Below are positions 48,318-64,000 of a DNA stretch of 64,000 bases, piece after piece; within the stretch, counting starts at the first letter, position 1, and the number at the start of each line of letters is the position of its first letter. Source of the DNA: Syngnathus acus (Eukaryota > Chordata > Actinopteri > Syngnathiformes > Syngnathidae). A program made the position numbers and the translations under genes. The notes beneath the pieces were generated by a model. That model made no database searches, had not been told where the DNA came from, and saw nothing but the letters and a program-made list of their open reading frames with translations. The DNA lies in contig NC_051096.1 in the NCBI RefSeq assembly GCF_901709675.1, forward strand, positions 675,001 through 739,000, read 5' to 3'.

Positions 48318-49185
48318 TGTATACATCAGTGGTCCCCAACCTTTTTTGCGCCACGGACCGGTTACGTGTCAGAAATATTTTCGTGGACCGGCCTTTATAT
48401 AAATAAATAATACATTTCTATAAATAAATAATACATTTATAATAAATATATAAATATGATGAAATAAAATGACACGACATAAAAACAAGTATAAACGACA
48501 TAAAAATAAAACTCACCATTACGTTGAATTAGTGGGAGCACTGAACTTGTTTCTCAGAAACGAGCCGGTCCCATCTAGGCGTAATCGGAGACAATGACAC
48601 CCGATGTGGTTAAGGTTTGTCTTTTAATACAGGATGCTTGGTCTCCATGTGCCGAAGCAGTTTTGAAGGCTTCATAGCCTCATTAGCTAGCCTGTCGCCA
48701 CATATTATGCAGAGTGGGCTTGGCGCGTCAGAGTCACCTGTGGCGATAAATCCATATTTTAAGTAGGACTCCAGAAATTTTCTTTTAAATGCAGCTTTCC
48801 TTTTCTTAGAAGTCGTAGCCTCTTCTTCTTCCGTCTCCTCATTGGGCTTTTTTCCCTTTCCGAAGAAGCTTTCCAAACATCTGTTTCTTGCTCATATTTG
48901 CTTGCTTCGCGGGCTCGACTGAGGTGACATGTCACGTGACCGAGACGAGCGTCTTAACCTGAACCGACGGATGTCACTGGGAGAGAATAGCCATTTTTTA
49001 AATATATTTTTCAAAATAAATTCTTACTCATTTTTGCTTTGCAGGCTCGACTGGGGAAACATGTCACGTGACCGGGACGAGCGTCTTGACCTGAATTAAT
49101 TGATCGTCGATAAAAAAAAAAATAAAAAAAAATTTTTTTTTTCCTGTGCGGCTTGGCGGCCCGGTACCAAGTGACCCAACGGATC
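48318..49185 (-). mobile_element. Non-autonomous hAT element, copy 3, right end missing
   Basis: Starts CAGTGGTCCCCAACC at 48326. Encodes the best-preserved transposase start of the three copies (48876-48610: MESFFGKGKK, FLESYLKYGFIATGDSD, LCIICGDRLANEAMKPSKLL). At about 49175 the sequence leaves the family consensus within ACGGATCGG and runs into the TAGACGTCTA array, so the right terminal repeat is lost. Confidence 0.88.
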
Positions 49186-49407
49186 GGTTTCACATATAGA
49201 CGTCTAATAGACGTCTAATAGACGACTATCCCGTAGACGGCTATAGTATAGACGTCTAATAGACTTCTATGCTATAGACGTCTACGGCATAGACGTCTAT
49301 TTTTATTCCACTTTTAGACTTTTTTTTATACCTGTTTTAGCCGAGACGTCTGGGTAGCATATAGACGTCTAATAGCCGTCTATTGGACGTCAAAATTGCT
49401 CGCAGAA

Positions 49408-49560
49408 TTCTGGATCGTAATGCTCGTGGCACTAGTTTGACCCTCGCAGTTGCCGTCGTTCTATCAGTCATGTGACCCAGTCAGCAGACGTTCCTAACAC
49501 GGTTGTAGTTTTGCGCTACCTCTAGCGGCATTTACCTCGCCAGCTCACCTGCCAGGCGAC
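49408..49560 (+). promoter_or_regulatory. Putative bcas4 promoter / 5' UTR
   Basis: The 153 bp between the end of copy B and the bcas4 ATG is the only host sequence left upstream. It contains CACGTG-poor but moderately GC-rich sequence (CTACCTCTAGCGGCATTTACC) and TCATGTGACC, an E-box/CLEAR-like TCATGTGAC motif near 49469. No TATA box is evident. Promoter function is inferred from position. Confidence 0.4.
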
Positions 49561-51265
49561 ATGGACCACCGTCGCGTCGACAGGGTGGGCATCCTGTCTC
49601 CCTTGGAGGAGTCGAGCGCTGAAATCAGCAGGGACAGCGGCATCGTGTCGCAGAGCGCCAGCAGCTTGTCCATGGTGAGCGACATCCTCAGCAGCGGCAC
49701 GGTGTCGCAGAGCCCCAGCTTCGGCGCCGCGGCTAACGTCGTTGCGTCGCCCTGTCCGAGCCTTCACCAAGCGGCTGCAGCGGCGTCGTCCCAGCACGGC
49801 CCAGAACCTCACGACGCGGACCTGATGTACGCAACCCTCGCGTACTCCTCCTACGTGAGGGCAACAGCGGGAGAGGAGGTGATCATCTGACCAAAAAATA
49901 AAACAAACAGCTAGCTTTAAACTGGCTACTTGTTTTGTTTATTAATTGCAGCAATGTCTGACAACAATTATGGTTCATGTCAAGTGCAGTTTAAAACAGG
50001 GGTTCTTTAACTGCCACTGTTTTGCTTAGCAACGGAGAACTCTCAAAATTTCCTGATTTGAATGAGCTTTGTTTTAATTTTTTTTCTTAAGTCGAGGATG
50101 ATTCACCCTTTTCCTGAAAGGGGTTACAGCTTAAGTTATGGGGTTTTACATAAGATGGTTAATTATGTACATGTTCATTTTGACATTCTGTGTTAACAGC
50201 GGGAAAGCCCATACTGGATGGAATGAAGCGCAGTATCAGTGTTCAATGTTGAGTGAATGTGAGTGATGCCTGCACGTGTGTAGATGCCTCAGTTTTATGT
50301 GGGAAGTCAGACAAAGGCTTTTTGTGTGGCTGTGTGCATTTCGTCTTCCTGGAGAAAAATCTAAATCTAATGATTGAATTTCTGCTACTTATCTGACGCA
50401 AACTATTTCTCCTCCAGATTCTATGCTTGGAGAAAAGCCTGGAGGAAATGTTGACCAGAGTGGACGAGTTTGTCGGCATGCTGGATATGGTACGGTAGAG
50501 GCGCTTCAGGTCAGACCTCACAGTTGGGTGTCGTTTCTACTATTTTATTGATTTATGTTTGTATTTGTCTACAGATTCGGAGCGACACATCACAGATCGT
50601 GAGTGAAAACCTACCTCAGATTCAGCACAAGTCTGAGGAAATGAGACAACTGTATAGGCGCATCGACAAGTTAGAGGTAAGCGATGGCTGTTGTTTAGTA
50701 TTAGCTTTATTTTTTTTATTTTATGCATTGTCTTCTTAGATGTGCTAAGATGAGGGCTAAAAAGGTTGACTTTGGGGGCAGTGTCCATCAAAATGTTCCA
50801 GTGTTAGCATTTGCAGGGCTTTGTCAAGATGGTGGGAGCCAACGTTGGAGCCATGGAGGAGCAGTTGACCCAGGCGGAAGGAGAACTCGCCACGCTACCG
50901 GGTGCCTTCAAGAAGATCTTCAGCACAATGAGTGTGTCCGGCTTCTTAAATGTAAGGCTTGCAATTCAAACCCTCGGGCTGTTTCCTCTTATTTACTTTA
51001 GTCATTAACATTGGCACTTTTGGGTGTATTTATTTGTATTCTGCCCTCCTTGGACGAAAATGATTTCCACGATTATAGTAATTGGAACACGGAAAATGTT
51101 GGTCTTTGAGCCGATTCAGCGATGTAATTTTTTGGGGCGGGGGGCCTGTTGTCATAGAAATCAAACAGCCCACAAAGAACAGCTCCACATCAGCAACATC
51201 AAGAAATCCCTCGAGTGTTCAGCACGGACGACTACATAGTCACGTCGCAGCAGGCCAAGCAGTGA
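49561..51265 (+). CDS. bcas4: BCAS4 / BLOC1S4 (cappuccino) family protein, complete
   Basis: Five coding exons: 49561-49878, 50418-50489, 50575-50676, 50817-50951, 51158-51265. All phases are 0 with GT-AG borders; the total is 244 aa. The N-terminus is low-complexity Ser/Ala-rich with SRDSGIVSQSASS, like BLOC1S4. The core coiled-coil part contains EEMLTRVDEFVGMLDM, IRSDTSQIVSENLPQI, MRQLYRRIDKLE and FVKMVGANVGAMEEQ. The C-terminus ends VFSTDDYIVTSQQAKQ, matching the BLOC1S4 tail pattern F(R/S)TxDY. BLOC1S4 is a subunit of BLOC-1 in lysosome-related organelle biogenesis and endosomal sorting; BCAS4 is its less-studied paralogue. Human BLOC1S4 has no introns whereas BCAS4 is multi-exon, and IRSDTSQI and FVKMVG match BCAS4. 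With the PAR6 and RIPOR neighbours this favours bcas4. The family is certain. Confidence 0.9.
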
Positions 51266-51760
51266 CACATCGCAGGGGCGTAACATCCACAGCCAAGCAA
51301 TATAGCCAACAAGTCACAGGTGGCCTGTCAGCTGAAACTGGACTGTAGCAAAAAAAAAAAAGTGGTTATTTTTAATAAGTGCCTAAACGCTCTTGTTTTC
51401 CGCTGGTTGTTAGCTTTGTAACAAGCCGCCTGATGCATCTTCCCACCCAAGAAGCTTTTTTTGTACGGTTTGTTGTGTGGGGAAAACAAAGCATGCTGTT
51501 TGTTGTAAGTCGATTAGTCTATTTAATCACCGCAAGCAATATGAACCTCAAGCATTACATGTACAAAATACAGCCGTTCAAAATCCAAGCACTTGTTTCC
51601 AGGTTGCCTATGCATTTTTGAAGCATGACTTGTTTTTCAGACAGGAATATAGCAGCCAAAATGACTGTGGGGTGGAAAATACATTCTCATTTCAAAAAGA
51701 AAAAAACAAACAAATTTGCTTTGGTCGCAATAAATTTCTGCAGTCAGAGTAAAAGTAATT
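51266..51760 (+). other. 3' UTR of bcas4
   Basis: Non-coding sequence after the TGA at 51263-51265. The best poly(A) signal is AATAAA at 51729-51734 (GCAATAAATTTC). No repeat is recognised apart from short A-runs. Confidence 0.55.
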
Positions 51761-52326
51761 TTTTTCGGGAATATAAATCATTAGCTCCAAAATAATGATT
51801 ATTATTTAAAAGAACTTAAATTCCAATTAAATCAACAGAGATCATATTGTTTAATATTTGTAAAAAGTAAAACACCTGATTTAGCACAGAACTAGCAATC
51901 CATATGCATCAAGTCTTCTGCACTTTATACAGCAGGAAAAAAATAAATACGTACAATCAAATCACATTTCCGTACAGAATTGCACTTGGAAAACTGCACG
52001 TTTAACAAGACTAAATCAACTCATCTGCCTCTTTTCTTTGGCCACGGGACGCCAACAAAAAACAAACCCCAAACGTACCCCAAAGCTGCGCGCAACGCTT
52101 GAAAAACTTAAATATACACATCGGACTATTTACAGGTGCAAAATTGTGGTATCGGGGGACACGCGAGCTTTCACAGTAAGCAGTGAGCGTGCGAGACGTG
52201 AGCGAGTGGTGTAGCCAGTGAACGTTGGTGCTCTCCAGTTGAACCCCAAATATACCTGCGGGCGCATATTGTGCAGACATTTGCTTTGTGAGTTTTGTCC
52301 ATCCACCACACCTCGTTGGCGTCTCA
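51761..52326 (-). other. 3' UTR of the RIPOR gene (convergent)
   Basis: AT-rich sequence downstream of the RIPOR stop. No AATAAA is seen on the minus strand, but ATTAAA (complement at 51850-51855) could serve. bcas4 and the RIPOR gene therefore converge with nearly abutting ends. Confidence 0.45.
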
Positions 52327-63822
<11,496 letters not shown>

Positions 63823-64000
63823 CTGCGCGCGCACAAGATTTCACTTTCAACTCAAGTCCAAATTTTATTTTACTATTTTTTTGGCTACTTTATTTTGTAG
63901 AACTTGGGAACGTTTCACGACCGAAACTTTGCACAAGTTGTCATTGTTTTATTTTTGTGCACCGCAAAAAACAGACGACGATTCATTGGCGGGCATTACA

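Larger units (their letters stand above)
44303..49407 (+). mobile_element. Unrecognised DNA element, copy B, inverted relative to A
   Basis: Starts CCCTGTCAGCCATAGACGTC at 44303 and ends CGTCAAAATTGCTCGCAG at 49405 (extended to 49407 by alignment). The left 365 bp is the inverted counterpart of 39467-39772. The right 215 bp is the inverted counterpart of 27016-27251, including GAGACGTCTGGGTAGCATAT. Without the LINE (44671-48006) and the hAT (48326-49185) only about 0.9 kb remains: TAGACGTCTA-like arrays and a repeated unit with AAACCAGCTGT(G/A)(A/G)GTT and GGTTATTTCTGTAACCTGAT. No coding capacity is left, so it is a deletion derivative. Confidence 0.6.

Noticed and set aside
49561-51265. Naming the gene bloc1s4
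   Set aside because: Not excluded, but the multi-exon structure, the IRSDTSQI and FVKMVG motifs and the neighbours fit BCAS4 better.

Overview
The window is from a ray-finned (teleost) fish genome. The evidence is three spliced vertebrate genes, bony-fish-type transposons (hAT, Tc1, Tigger-like, L2 and RTE-like LINEs, a tRNA-derived SINE, a gamma/epsilon-type endogenous retrovirus) and long CA/GT microsatellites. The species cannot be fixed from the sequence alone.

Host genes. The left 7.75 kb looks like intron leading to the last coding exon of a PAR6 polarity gene (7755-8800, +; pard6b preferred by microsynteny). The right 14.5 kb holds a complete five-exon BLOC1S4/BCAS4-family gene (49561-51265, +). 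Convergent with it are the last 18 coding exons of a RIPOR (FAM65) gene (52327-63822, -), whose 5' exons lie beyond the window. Codon phase closes across every junction in both genes: 735 nt give 244 aa, and 2661 nt give 886 aa. PARD6B, BCAS4 and RIPOR3 are also neighbours on human 20q13, which is the main argument for the symbols; some RIPOR motifs look more like RIPOR2.

Between the PAR6 exon and bcas4 lie about 40 kb of nested mobile elements. From left: an inverted pair of LTR-like segments (9871-10400); a frameshifted LINE with an 11-bp target duplication (10691-14059) sitting in an older L2-like tail; half a SINE (14489-14707) split by a decayed retrovirus (LTR, primer site, leader, broken gag; 14708-24543) that itself received an L2 LINE and two hAT elements; two opposed copies of another hAT family (24544-26249, 26453-26967).

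Next comes the most unusual material: two inverted copies (27016-39772 and 44303-49407) of an element I do not recognise. Its ends begin CCCTGT(G/C)AGC and carry arrays of the 10-bp palindrome TAGACGTCTA. The larger copy holds consistently spliced exons of an unrecognised minus-strand gene (30724-31712). It also carries Tc1, hAT and Tigger insertions and a LINE with an intact 1046-codon endonuclease/reverse transcriptase ORF (35917-39057). Between the copies is a nearly complete but broken hAT transposase (41546-44209). The right copy stops about 150 bp before the bcas4 start codon.

The host genes share a cell-biology flavour (polarity scaffold, lysosome-related organelle subunit, Rho regulator) but nothing suggests co-regulation. 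All element and clade names come from reading motifs and ends, not from database searches.
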